Below, in pieces: positions 23,218 through 34,539 of a stretch of DNA of 64,000 bases. The DNA comes from Podocnemis expansa (lineage: Eukaryota > Chordata > Testudines > Podocnemididae). Each line of letters starts with the position of its first letter. Position 1 is the stretch's first letter. The stretch lies in NCBI GenBank assembly GCA_007922195.1, contig ML681971.1:15558753-15622752 (forward strand), written 5' to 3'. Position numbers and translations under genes: made by a program. The notes under the pieces were generated by a model that was given only the letters and a program-made list of their open reading frames with translations, was not told the origin of the DNA and searched no databases.

Positions 23218-24786
23218 GAAAACCTCTGGGTCCGAAGAGGACCAGCTCAACCACCTACAGTACCACTTGTGGCAAAGCAAGTGGCTGCCTGAGACCCTAG
23301 AATGGGTCTGCACCATTGGGCAAGGCCAGACCTCCAGGGAATATACCACTCCCCTAGGACTCACTGATGTGGGGTGCCTCCTAACCTGCCACCGCACATT
23401 CAGGGCCAGCCCCACTGACTCCAGCCTCTGGCCAGTCTGCACTAAGGCAGGTGAGCCGGCCACAGACTCTGACTCTGCCCGCCTCTGGAGAGAGGTGGGA
23501 AGGGTTGTGAAAGCCTGCGGGGGGGCCCCATCTAAGCTTGCCCCAGAACCCCATGTCTCGCAGGGGTCCCCCGCCCACCATCTATTGGTGGGGCTAATAC
23601 AAAAATTAGAGGAGATCCGGACACCAAAAAAGCTGCGGCCCGATGTATACAAGCCCTAGAAGGTGGTCACTGCCACCCATGAGATCCTGGCTCAGGCCCT
23701 CGACAAACTGACTGTTTTTCATGTGGTATTAATGGCCTCGGCCAAGGAGGCAACGGGTCAGTTGGGCCAGGAGGGGCCACTACCACCCAGTCCCGATACA
23801 CCACCTGACAAACCCCTCCCCATATGCCCACCCAGAAGCCCCATCTACCCCCGAAACAACCCTGCTATACTCACTTCTACCTTCAGCCCCACCAGTAGCC
23901 CAGCCCCAAAACCCTCCCGTGGAGACCCCCAGTCAGGCCCTGCCAGTATCCATCAGTCGGATAAAGGTTGATGGGCAGGGCAACACCACTTAGGTAACTG
24001 AACTCCAACCACGCTCAAAAGCTGAAATGAAGGAGTTCATTACCGAGATGGCTCGGGGACCTGAAGAGCCGCCACTAATGTGGCTGGGCCGCCTAACTCT
24101 AGAAAATGGCCAAGAGCTAGTAGATAGGGAGGAGGGCACAATCCTAGCCCGTACCAGCAGCTGGTCGAGGAGCCTCTCAGGGAGTAATGTAACGGCCAAT
24201 GCCATGTGGCCCCTAACCATCCCAGCGTTGCCTTCCTCCATCTGCAACATACCTTTAAGGGGTTGCAACTCCCCCAAGGGAGCATTTCCTCCCTAATATA
24301 TGCTGTAGCGGGGGGGGGGGGTCTATTCTGTTATGGTACCCTGCGCAGCACCCCCTTGGGCTAACCCCTGCCCAAGCCGCCCAACATAGCACCTTTCGCT
24401 ATGTGCCTGACCCATCCCAGGTCCCCATAGATGAGGCAGCGATTGACTCAGCCATGGACACCAGTAACACCCCCGATACTCGGACAGTCCTTTGGTTGAG
24501 GGGGTATGCTGGGCACCCCATTGGGCGACTCTACGAAGCCCTTGAAAGGGTCAAATGGCCCTCAGCTCAAGCTATGCCCGTCAGCTCACCCCCAGTGTCC
24601 ACAAGTCCTCAGCCTAAACCCCAGTACCCAGAGCGGTCCTTCATGGAGCGCAAAATCTTCGGGTTTCTGTTAGCCAAAGGGCTCACTAAGGAGGCTGCTT
24701 GCAGACTTAACAGCAAGCAGCAGAAAGCCCTGGCCATAAACCTGGGGTGGGAAGAACGCCCAGAACCCACCCAGCCAAAAAACTGA
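23135..24786 (+). pseudogene. gag: Endogenous retrovirus gag remnant, broken
   Basis: A gag-like coding region in pieces. The first piece (23135-23659) ends at an in-frame TAG, after which the same frame stays open to 23971. A second piece is at 24027-24296 in another frame. A third (24403-24786) overlaps the start of the protease frame, as gag and pro often do. Identification as gag rests on position between LTR/leader and protease, a proline-rich middle, and the C-terminal overlap. I see no CCHC zinc knuckle and cannot assign matrix or capsid boundaries. At least one stop and two frame changes make it non-functional. This is an old genomic copy of a retrovirus and it is described here only as found. 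Confidence 0.6.
24309..24320. repeat. Poly(G) run, 12 bases
   Basis: A G homopolymer inside the gag remnant, between two of its pieces. A slippage change in this run would explain one of the frame breaks. Confidence 0.8.
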
Positions 24787-25179
24787 TAGTAGCCGGGTGT
24801 TTGGCGGCTGCCAGCACCCGGCAAGGGGACCCCCACCCCTATTATCCACTGACTTTTGACGAGGAACTCGTCATCCCCTTTTTGCTGGACACAGGGGCAC
24901 AGGTGTCCATTGTTCCTCCCCACGTCCCCCACATCCCCACAGGCCATATCATCTACATGCAGGGCCTCAACAGCACAACCCCGCCCAGAAGTGAAGGTGC
25001 AGGCATACATGGGGCACACGCCAGTAACATTTCAGGCCCTAGTGGGACCCACTCCTTTCCTTGGCATTATGGAGCTACGGTGTTTCAAGCTGGCCGATGC
25101 AGTACTTGAGGCACTGCCAGCCACCCTAGTTAATGCCAGCACCCCCCATGAACCCGAACTGCTTAATCCCACCCCTTAG
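24747..25179 (+). pseudogene. pro: Endogenous retrovirus protease remnant, broken
   Basis: The frame contains LLDTGAQVSIV with the catalytic Asp codon at 24888-24890, the hallmark of a retroviral aspartic protease. The N-terminal part overlaps the last gag-like piece. The original frame ends at 25109. The coding sense continues in the +1 frame (about 24970-25179), so there is a frameshift in the C-terminal half, followed by a stop before the reverse transcriptase region. A glycine-containing flap cannot be placed with confidence. Retroviral affinity is clear, the class (gamma-, epsilon- or spuma-like) is not. Confidence 0.8.
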
Positions 25180-25181
25180 AA

Positions 25182-26148
25182 ATATAAACCCATACCCACA
25201 GCCCCAGCAGGCCAACCACACATTGTCCAGCTGATCGAGACATTGCTCAATGATAATAAGATCCAACGTGCATCAGCAAGTAAATACCTGTCTAGCGCAT
25301 GGGGAATCCCAAAGCCACACAAGCCCAATGAGTACAGAATGGTCATGGACTATTGAGCTGCCAACAAACACATCCAGTCAGTGGCATTTGCTGCCAAATG
25401 GATATCCCCACTATTGAGCGCATTATGTTGGACAACATGAATCAGTGGACATGTACCATGGATCTGAAGGATGTGTTTTACCAAATTCCCCTCACTGACC
25501 CCAAGGGACTGTTAAAGTTTGCCTACCAGGAGGCCCAGTACCAATGGCCGGCATGTCCCCAAGGGTACAAAAACTCACCAGCCTGTGCCAGCGAGGCCTT
25601 AACCCACACTCTAGAAAAGATAACCCCCCTCCCCAATGTCCACATGCTCTACTATGTAGATACATTTTAATAATTGGCGCTGCACCAGCCAAGGTGCAAA
25701 GGGTCACTCAAGAGGTCATGGCTGCTTTATCCACTGATGGGTGGAACCTCATTCTGTCTGAGTGTCCTTGTAGCTACCTCTACATTCCACTTTCTAGGTT
25801 TTGCAGTAGAGGAGGGATGGTTGTGCCACCTGACATATCACCCGCTAACCAGTTCTTTCCCCCTGGGGGCAGCCCCCTCCAGACGTGAGGTGCAGCACAT
25901 GTTGGGCATAGTTAACTACCACAGACAGTTTTTCCCTGCCACATTGCTGCCACACCTGTCGGTCCTGCAACTGTATGCCAGGAACATTAGAATCCCTTGG
26001 ACACCAGAAGCCAAGCGGGTGGTGTCCTCCCTGGCTGCCTGGTTGGGTTCTGGACCCACCCTGGCCTGGTGGGATCCCACCAGTCCCATCGAAATTTCCC
26101 TCACTGTGCCCCCAGATCACGTGGCTGTTACTGTGTCCCAACAGGGCC
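25182..26148 (+). pseudogene. pol: Endogenous retrovirus reverse transcriptase remnant, 3'-truncated
   Basis: Fragments of reverse transcriptase appear in order across three frames. There is an N-terminal WGIPKPHKPNEYRMVMDY segment ending in a stop near 25354. A palm segment has TMDLKDVFYQIPL and the catalytic-loop position YVDT at 25653-25664, where the second Asp of the usual YxDD is Thr. A connection segment has QHMLGIVNYHRQFFP and WTPEAKR. It stops abruptly at 26148, near the start of RNase H, where the second 54-bp direct repeat begins. The rest of RNase H, integrase, envelope and 3' LTR are absent. Frameshifts, a stop and the altered catalytic residue show it is dead. Confidence 0.8.
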
Positions 26149-26202
26149 TCCTTTAGTACCTAAGTGGGAGTGATCTCTTGAAAATCTGATTTTGTTGTGT
26201 GT
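26149..26202. repeat. Right 54-bp direct repeat flanking retroviral fragment
   Basis: Second copy of the segment at 21602-21655 (53 of 54 bases identical). It abuts the truncated pol and runs on into ACTGAGCACTTTTCACAATT, which looks like the original continuation of the target. Confidence 0.9.
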
Positions 26203-26799
26203 ACTGAGCACTTTTCACAATTGCACAGTGTAAGACTTGCACAAGGTCATAGGATTAACCGTTGGAAGATCTGTCTATAGAACCCCATTCCAAGCACTAG
26301 ATGGCCCTTCCTTCTTATTGGATGGTGATGTTGTATTATATACCAGGCTTTATTTCTGATGTGCTAGGAGGTTTTTCTGTGACTGTTCTGCAAAGCTGTA
26401 ATGCTTCCAATCAAAGAAGTTTATGCTGAGTATTCATTCAGGCATTGTCTTTTCTCACAGTAGAAAATGCCTCACCAGAAACTTGCCTCGAAGGTCAACG
26501 ATGCCACCTGACATTGTGTGCTAGTAGTGCATATACAATCACAATGTATTTCTCACTGATTAAGGCCAAGTAAGAGGAAAGATATGGATCCTTTTCTGTT
26601 CATTTGATGTGCCACACAAAGGGTCCCTATAGCTAGAGTGGTAATAAAATCAGAGCAGAGCACATTCATGTTAAAAGATTTGCCACTAAGGAGAGAAGAT
26701 GGTGTTTACAGGCTTGAGTAGGTGCTCTCCAGGCTGGTCATGCTACGCTGCTCTGTCAGCCAGTGATTTGTCCTGTCCTTTATCATCTTTGTCACTTGG

Positions 26800-27115
26800 T
26801 AGCACGTTGTGATAGGTAACGTAGCGCACCCACCATTTCTCCCTTTTCTCTTTTTTGTGCCCATTTCATGTAGAAAATTTGTATTTACTTTGGGAGTGTA
26901 ATTTGTTCCTCATGGATAATATGACCCTTAGCGGAGCTGGATCATGGGTTAGTTGAAGTGATATTTTCCGCTAATGGTAGTCGTACATCATTGCTGTCAG
27001 CTCGGGTTAGGAGGCAAGCACATTACAGCTCCATTTTACCTCTGCAGGCATCTGGGATTATTTGCCATAACTGAGTATGACATGACCGCACTACAGAGTG
27101 CATTAAAATTTTACT
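26800..27115. promoter_or_regulatory. Candidate conserved noncoding block in intron
   Basis: A repeat-free region with retained CpGs (26820-26826, 26932, 26970, 26984, 27002) and ATTA/TAAT cores. It sits between the retroviral fragment and an AT-rich inverted-repeat zone. Textural call only. Confidence 0.2.
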
Positions 27116-27469
27116 AGCTTCTCAGGCAAGTTCCTTGGCTCCAGCCTGTGCTTCAGGCTGGCATAATGATAGATATCTCTAAGGTCCTGACTTCCTACAC
27201 CAAGGATACTCAATGTCAATGGCCCAAGCAGGTTTTGCTCTCCTTTAGACTGTTTTCTGTCAGTAGAGCAAACAATCAAGAGCTAACCACAAAGAGGCTG
27301 GCATAGGTGCCACAGAAAACTTATCCTGGAACAAGCGCTAAGTGCTGAGAAATACATAATGTTGTTCTTACTTATATTGTAAAATATTTTCTGTATGTTA
27401 CATGCATCTAGAGCTCTAGATACAGAAACACTAGTTAGATGAAAACCGTAAAACTAAAAAGAAACACAT

Positions 27470-27680
27470 TTATATACACAGAAACAAACCTACACATGTA
27501 TATATTACATATGTGCATATAACATCTTTTACATGTATCACATAAAATGTGCTATATGCACACATATAGTGGAGGTGCAGATTGTTTGTATTAGATATGT
27601 GTGATACACACGATGTATGTTATATAGATATATTATACTTGCACAAACATGTATGTATGTGTCTGTGGTTTTTATGTAAT
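27470..27680. repeat. AT-rich TATG/CATA low-complexity zone
   Basis: Rich in ACATGTATATA, CATATGTGCATATA and TATGTATGTG words, with weak dyad symmetry about a centre near 27570 (CACACATATAG against ATATGTGTG). It probably consists of expanded and decayed dinucleotide or tetranucleotide repeats. Confidence 0.5.
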
Positions 27681-27750
27681 TTTACAATTTTCATATAAGT
27701 AATTTGTCTATTTTGCCATTTTTCTGGTATAATCCTAGAAAATTTTGCCC

Positions 27751-27942
27751 TTCATATGCTCTGAAATAAATAATATTAAATATGTGTCATGTGTCATGTG
27801 CATGTCTTTATGTGCCCATTGATATCAGTATGTTAATGATTTGGATATTTTAGTTATATATAGATATAGATATATGTAGGGAAAGAGATGAGATGAAGCT
27901 GAATATATTTTTTTTAAAAAGTCATCTTTCAGAGCATATGAA
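27751..27942. repeat. Perfect 16-bp inverted repeat, 160 nt apart
   Basis: TTCATATGCTCTGAAA at 27751-27766 is exactly inverted at 27927-27942. The intervening 160 bases are AT-rich and non-coding. It could be the ends of a small MITE or a chance dyad. I see no clear target duplication. Confidence 0.5.
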
Positions 27943-28820
27943 ATACCATATATTTCTGGAGCCACATTTGTTCTTTTCAATATGCATGCTTATTTCTTGT
28001 AAATATTCACAAGATGATAAAGGAAAGGTGGGTTTTTTGTTGGTTTTTTTTGTTTCAAAGAATCAAATACCAGTATGTGATTAAGCATGATATTTGTATT
28101 GATAGTGTGACAGAATAAAAATAAAAAGAGTTATTATGTTTTTCAATAGACTTTTTGGAGCTTTCTCCAGGGTCAGATTGGGGCTGGTCTACAGAGCATA
28201 TTTTGTTCAGGGTATGCTTTGTCCCCTGAGCTAAATCTTGCAATGTTTATTCAGGCAAGATTTCCGCTGAGGAAGTTTGACTTGAGTATGGATTATAGCA
28301 TTTACCTCTTTTATTTATTTTAGCATCCCAATTAGTGGTTGACAGCTGACATTGTACTCAGCACTGTACAAGCAGAAGACACAGTCCCAGGTGCAAGGAT
28401 CTTATTGTATAAATAGAAGGAATTTAAAAGGAAATATATGTGAGATTGCTTGCTTTTTAATCCTACTGTTTTCTTTCATATATACTGCCACGCCATTTTG
28501 CATCCATGATACTGCAGTGATGAGACAGCAGAAAAGGATAGGTTCCCACCTATTGATCTTTCTCTGTTGGGTTGTGTTCAGTCCAGAAGGAATATCATAA
28601 CTTTTTATGTAAAGAAAAATAACAAAAATACAGATCTAATCTTTGGGAAGTCATTATCTTCAGACAGTTTGATTTAAAATGTTGTAATTGTTTTAAATCA
28701 TGTTCTTCCAGTTGTCTGTGACCCAGTGACTCAAGAAATGCAGTTATTATGGAATAAACACAATTTCTATTGTATAAAATAGGGTCGATTATGTATGTGT
28801 GCACACAAATGTGTGTTTGT

Positions 28821-28914
28821 ATTTAGAGGGCTATATTTGTATGTATGTATATGTGTACACACTCAGAGATATAAATACTGTCCCATATATACACACAAAT
28901 ATAGACCTCTAAAG
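28821..28914. repeat. Imperfect hairpin adjoining a MITE
   Basis: 28821-28853 (ATTTAGAGGGCTATATTTGT…) pairs with 28884-28914 (…AAATATAGACCTCTAAAG). The arms are about 31-33 bases with a loop of about 30 bases. It ends nine bases before the Harbinger-like MITE at 28924. Confidence 0.65.
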
Positions 28915-28923
28915 ACAGACTTT

Positions 28924-29192
28924 GGCTACGTCTACACTGACAGTTGCAATTTTGCCACATCAATTCGCCCTTCTGGGAGCAGATTGTGGCGTGTATGAAC
29001 TCGCTGCACCACTCCAGGAAGTTGGCCTTGGAAGTCCTGTGGGTCAGGGGGCATAGGGAAAGGCCGCGGTTGGCTTTTCCATAATGGGTAGCTGTGGCTT
29101 TAAAAGTCACTGCTCGTTACTCAAGGAATTTTGCATTCCTCGCATAAGTGGCAGTCAGCTGCTGCCAAATTTGTCCTTAGTATATACTGGGC
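28924..29192. mobile_element. Harbinger-like MITE
   Basis: The left end GGCTACGTCTACACTGACAG and the right end in reverse complement (GCCCAGTATATACT) resemble the TIR of abundant turtle/crocodilian MITEs, with TTT at both edges as a possible 3-bp duplication. The interior shares order and words with the copy at 45327-45610 (CACTCCAG, then CAGCTGCTGCCAA near the right end). It is 269 bp and non-coding. Confidence 0.65.
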
Positions 29193-29599
29193 TTTAACAG
29201 ACACCTTTGATATGCTTCAGAACCAGTATAGATCCAGACATCTCTGAGTTGAAGAATTTCAAATCCTGATCCCAAATTTGCAGTTTGGATTTCTCTCTCT
29301 TTTGTTCAATGAGAGAGAGAGAAGCCCAAGGTGCCAGGTTTGGCTCCAGGGATGATTTAGAATGTTTTTCTATAAACTCTGTATTATTTGGCCGTTGCTG
29401 TATGTGACTAAAGCACCTATTTTGTGTAACAAAATCATATATTATAAATATGTTCCCCATTTGTGAATGTCAGTCTTTATGTTTTCTTGAAAAGAAAAAC
29501 TAGTATTTGGGGTTAGAGAAATGGGAAGGCGAGGGAAAAAAACCTATCAGGTATAAATACTTCATATTTTTAAGGGTCTTGCAGACCCATAACACATGA

Positions 29600-30850
29600 A
29601 ACCACAAGGGTTAAAGTATAATTTGGCAGGTCCCAGAACCCTCCCACATGGGTGGCCCCCCCACTCCAGCTTCCGCCACCCAAACAGCTTCCCCCCCATC
29701 CCAGCTACTGCCCCCAATATCCGTTCCCCTGCCCCCAGAATCCACCCCCTGCCCCCAATACCCAGCCCCCAGCATGAGCTGGGCTACCCCAGTACCTACC
29801 GGCAGCTGTGCGCTGGGCCAGGAAACTACCATATATGCTCATGTATAAGCTGATCCACTCATAAGCCAATCCCCCAATTCTGAGCCCCAAAAGAGGCTCT
29901 GTATAAGCCGAGATCCCCTTTTGACCTCAGTCCCATACCCCCTACCCAGTGCCACTGTCTTCGCCCAGAGTTCCCGACACCCTCCCAAACCCCTGCTGCT
30001 GCTTTTCCCCTGCCCCCCCTGCACTGTCCATTCTCCTGCTGCCCCCCTGCTTTCCGCCATGTTCTCTGCTCTCCGCTGCTGTTCCCCTGTTCCCCAACAC
30101 CACTTCTGCCCCTATCCCCATCACTCTCCAACCCCTGCCACTGCTTTTCCCAGCGTCCCAGACAGCCCCCAATCCCCAGGCCGTGCTGCCGCTTCTCTGG
30201 CCTCCCCGAACCCAACCCCAAGCCCCAGGCTGACCCCCCCCACCCTAGCGCCCGCTTACCTGGATTGTCCAGATGCTGGGGTCCCCTCCTAACTCCAACC
30301 CCAGCTCAGGTTGACTGTCCAAGATGGCCGCCCTGACCACACTGGGGCTCCAGGCTGGAGCAGGCCCAGCAAAACTCCTGGGCTGCGGCTGTCTACCGTA
30401 TTGACCCATGTATAAGCCGAGTGCCTGTTTTGTAGCCAATTTTCAGGTACAAAAATCTCACCTTATACATGAGTATATATGGTATGCAGCCCGTAGATTG
30501 CACATGGAGGCTTCTGCCGCCTAGCGCAGCGTGCTCATGCATAGCCAGGCCGGGCACCCCTCCCCACTCTCCCTCTGCCTGCCAGAATGCATGGCAGAAC
30601 GCTGTTATGGGGCCTGCTATTTTTAGGGAACCGCCATTTGGGACCCTGAAAACAGAAAATGGAACCAGAACACTGTGTTCCAGGGCCTGCTGGTTTTAAA
30701 TGGGAGGGCCCAGCATGCAGTGTTCTGGCACCATTTCCTATTTTTAGGGGGCCCAGAATACTGAGCCACCTAAAAATAGCGGGCCCTGGAATGACGTTCT
30801 GGGCTGTTCCAGCTTACTTTAATCCGTGTGCAGCCCTCTTGGATTTCTCA
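29600..30850. repeat. GC-rich repeat hosting the second TIR element
   Basis: C-rich sequence with short tandem CTGCCCCCAATAYCC-type units at 29700-29775, and another GC-rich segment at 30485-30840 with repeated CTATTTTTAGGG words (30617, 30739). The TIR element at 29827-30484 separates the two, and the flanks differ from surrounding AT-rich intron. The family is unknown. Confidence 0.45.
29827..30484. mobile_element. Non-autonomous TIR DNA transposon, copy 2
   Basis: The left end TACCATATATGCTCATGTAT and the right end in reverse complement (TACCATATATACTCATGTAT) match at 19 of 20 positions. The same TATAAGC, AATTCTGAGCCC, AAGATGGCCGCC and CCAATTTTCAGG words occur in the same order as in copy 1 at 17749. 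At 658 bp it is shorter than copy 1 (791 bp). TA flanks both ends. No transposase is encoded. Confidence 0.8.
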
Positions 30851-31599
30851 CAGGTATATCGAGGGACAGGCAAAAAACAAAGATACACCTTAAATTCATG
30901 TACCAACAAATTGAGAGAGAGAGCTATTCCTTCAAGTAGTGGTTTGGTTTTCTGCATATTTCTCTCCATCCTGGCTCAGCACTAATAAGGATATTGTGGA
31001 CTTGGAAGAAGTAAAATACAGCTACTATATATCTCATATTCCAGAAATTCCCAAAGCAATACAGAATTTAAGAGGAGGACACATGGTTTGAATTTAGCAT
31101 TGGGCCAACAGGTACAGTACCAGCAAAATAAGAACCATTCTGAACTTTAACACATCTATCAAACCATTATGGGTTTTAATATCTTCTAACCCTTATTCAG
31201 ATGAATTGACCCTCTTTCCTCCACTGTTTCTTTCACAGTCCTCATAGACTTATCCCCCTGGCGGAATTTCTGACTCCATTTTCTCTAGCAGCCTCTTTGC
31301 CTGGGGTCTTGATAGATCAATCATTGCTAATTCATTGAAATTGTAGAGTAGGTTAGTCTAGTCAGTGGACTAAACACATGACTGTAACCCAAGACTTCTG
31401 GTTACTGCCTCACACAGAGGTGTTCTGGGAGTATTGTAGTTCAAGTTTTTAAGACACTCAGATACCCAATGATGAGTACTTTTTAAAAAGTCACTAGTAA
31501 TGAAGTAAGGCAGTAATGATTCTGGGACAGCTCAATTGGTGTAAATTCGTATAATTCCAATCCGGACTCCTAAATTACCATAATTAGCTCAAGATTTGT

Positions 31600-31840
31600 A
31601 ACAGGGGCCAGATTTTCATATAAGACACCAAAATAACTGGCTAGATTTTTCAGGAGCTCCAAACATTGGGTGCTATAAATTGGCAATATTAGTGACAAGG
31701 GGAGTGGCTGGGTGCTGAGCACTTTACAAAATTGAGCCATTATTTTGGTGCCAAAATGAGGAACTGAAATGTTCCAGAAATCTAGCTCCATTGAGCTCTT
31801 AGAAACCTGACAGTGAGCTCTCTTGAAAATCTGGGTCTAT
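31600..31840. repeat. GAAAATCTGG-type ancient repeat
   Basis: GGGGCCAGATTTTCATATAA, GGGTGCTGAGCACTTTACAA and CTTGAAAATCTGGGTC occur in the arrangement seen in other copies. It is probably two or more diverged copies side by side. Confidence 0.45.
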
Positions 31841-32809
31841 ATCCGCGTTGTTGTAGAGTCATCTTTGCATACTTCTCTTTGACCTTCGGTGGAGTTGGGC
31901 ACCGAATTACCCATTGTGCCTTTCATATCTCCCTGAAATTATATCATTCCCAGTAGTCTCCCCTCTTAAAATGAACCCCTAAATTTCCAGGATTCCTGGG
32001 AACATATCTAGATTGATTCTGGACAGTTAGACTATATTAAAGAAGGTTGTTCATTCATAACAAAAGCATCCTAATTGGGTTACATTATTAAATTAGCTGT
32101 AGCAATCAGATTGAACCAAATCATAGAGCAATAATGTAATTTGCCAGGGTATCATTTGTAAAAACCAGTTGTGCTGGAAGATAGAATAACTTATTTAATC
32201 CTGGAGAGTTTATGGTGACTTATTTGTCATTTCAAATTCCTTACATGCAGAGAAGCCAGGTTCCTCTGTAGTTAATGCATGGTTATGAGTGGACTCAGAA
32301 TACTGAATATGTTGCATACTGTGAACATGTGCAAAAACATTTAGCATATTTTAGAGAAAGCAGAGGATTAGTAGCAGTATAGCTGTGAGTATTGTACAGC
32401 AGGTCTCAGATGATAAGGCTGTTTTAAGGACAGGCAGGGCATGCAGCATTTTCAGAAGGGAATTTTTCAACATGTTCACGTTAGCTATGCATTCTGGTTC
32501 AATTGGGGTTCTATTAATAACTGTATATATAAGGGGTTTAATACATGGCTGTGTTCATTTGCTCTGTACTGTCCTTTGAGTACGGTTTCTCAGTTAGAGA
32601 CTGGGATGGGGAAAGGGCAGGTTTTAAGTGTGTCTGTGTCTGAATCTAAAATGGCTTTATTTGGGAAGCTTAATGTTTTGCAGGCATTTGATTTGCACTG
32701 AGGACAAAGCTTATTTGTTTGTTTGTTTTTGTTTCTTTGAATGAAATCTTGAAAAACAGCCAATGGGTAAGAATGTTATCTGTTGATTAGAACAGGGGAC
32801 TAGGAACTA

Positions 32810-33020
32810 GGATTTGCATGCCGTCTTCCAAGCCGTGTTGTTGATTCCCTCAGTCACTTTCATAAGTCTTTAACCTCTTTCTACCTCAGTTTTTCTGTCT
32901 GTCTTAAAAACATATATGGCCCCATTAAGGTGGTATCTGAGCACCTCAAAATGTTTAATGTATTTGTCTTCACAGTCCCCTGTGAACTGCGGCATTCTAC
33001 CACCTCATTTCACTGAGGCA
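32810..33020 (+). repeat. MIR-like remnants
   Basis: The order CAGTCACTTTCATAAG, TTTAACCTCTTTCTACCTCAG, TTTTTCTGTCTGTCTTAAAA resembles a diverged MIR core. The following GAGCACCTCAAAATGTTTAATG, then CCCCTGTGAACTG, resembles an opposite-facing MIR core. Divergence is high. Confidence 0.35.
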
Positions 33021-33039
33021 GACAGTGAGTTTCCTAAGA

Positions 33040-34528
33040 CAGTGGTTGTCAAACTTTTTTCCTCAGAACTCAGCTCCAGATCCCTCTGCCATGCAGCAAC
33101 CCTCCACTGAAAAAAGCGGCAGCCACCAGAAAACTGAACGGTGACCATGGCTTTGGGGGATGTGGGGGGCTGGAATCCCTCATGGCTTCCATCCTTTTTC
33201 TTGAGGCTTCTATTGCATCTCCAAAATCCGCACATCTAATTTAAGATCACCTGCATGGAACACGCAGAGGGTGATCCCACGTACCATAGTCCAGTCTCAA
33301 ATCAGGAAGTATGTCAAGTCTCTAAAAATGCATATAGTAGCCTTGAGAGTGTGTATGGGAGCTCCTTGCAAATGGGGGTAGTGACTGAGTGGAGAAATTA
33401 GATGGAAGTGCTGAGACAGAGGAAAAGAGAAGAGAGCCAATGCCAGGGTGGAAAGAAAGGTCCTGGAAGATCCTGTCTGCTGCTGAGCCTGTCCAACTCC
33501 CTGCAGGTTCTGGTCCCTTCTCCATTGCCAAATCCAAGGAACCGAAGAAGCCCCTCTGGGTTCCACTTTCACCTCATCTGCTCCCTGAGTCTCCATGAGT
33601 TTCCGTGAACACACAATTATCCACAATATTGTGATTGAAGGGGTGCTAGTCCTCTCTGCTTGGTCTGGTGACCCCCATCACTGTCAGTGTACATAAGGCA
33701 GCAACACAACAGGGCTATCTACTCCCCTTCAGAGTGGGATCTTGTTATCACTTCTTCCAGCAGATACATCCCTGAGTTGGAATTTATTCTGTTACTTAAG
33801 CTTTCTAATTGTAGAAAAAATACCATACTTTCTAACACAGGCTCCTACTAAAACAGTTTGCTTTTCTCTTCTTTTTTTAATTATCAGTCAAAAAAATCTC
33901 TGGAGTTTTTTTTAAAATCTACAAGTTATAACTTTTGTTGCAAGCAAGGGAATTCTGAACCCACTGCAAAAAAGGCAAGTCCTAATTTGCAAAAATAACT
34001 GCAATCCCCAGATCCCATAAATGGTTGAAGGAGGGGGTGTTCAAAGTTTTTTCTTTTCTTCATTGGGTCTATTTATTTATTAAAAACCACAAAGTTGCTT
34101 GCCAGTGACCTCAGTCCTCTTCATATGAATGAGAGATGTCCAAAGAGATACTGACTTAAAGAGCAAAAAAACCAAGGAGTCTTGTGGCACTTAAAGACTA
34201 ACAGATTTATTTAGTTAGTCTTTAAGAGCACAAGACTCTTTGCTTTATTCAGCTAACACAGCTGCCCCTTTGGAACTTGGCTCAGAGAGGAGGCATAGAG
34301 ATTGTTTGAACAACAATTAGCACCTCATTGTTAATCCTAATGACTCACCTTTGTTGCAATGCTCTCTACTGAAGGCTGACACTGTGTTACAACAGGCTGC
34401 ATGCAGTTTAGTGAGAGACAGCCACCTCCCTCCCCCACCCTTCCCCCTCATCTCCCCTGCCAGCAAACTAATGCCTGTGGGTCTGTGACCCAGTATTGGG
34501 GTCACGACTCGAACTTTGACGAACACTG
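33040..34528. mobile_element. Possible larger hAT element or composite
   Basis: The left terminus CAGTGGTTGTCAAACTTTTT and the right terminus in reverse complement (CAGTGTTCGTCAAAGTTCG) are both hAT-like. The candidate target duplications are TCCTAAGA (33032-33039) and CTCTAAGA (34529-34536), 6 of 8 identical. If both ends belong together the element is about 1.5 kb and contains the fold-back repeat at 34168. No transposase is visible. The two ends may instead come from separate MITEs. Confidence 0.4.
34168..34245. repeat. Short fold-back repeat copy
   Basis: CCAAGGAGTCTTGTGGCAC followed by TTAAAGACTAACAGATT is mirrored by TTAGTTAGTCTTTAAGAGCA and CAAGACTC. It is the same family as the long palindromes at 52210 and 54829, but with only the outer parts of both arms. 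Confidence 0.7.
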
Positions 34529-34539
34529 CTCTAAGATGA

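Noticed and set aside
22529..23292. Serine/proline-rich frames of 146-202 codons
   Set aside because: They run across a pyrimidine-rich minisatellite in all three forward phases, so the openness is compositional.
29839..30292. Overlapping 94-123 codon frames
   Set aside because: C-rich TIR-element interior, open on both strands without protein features.
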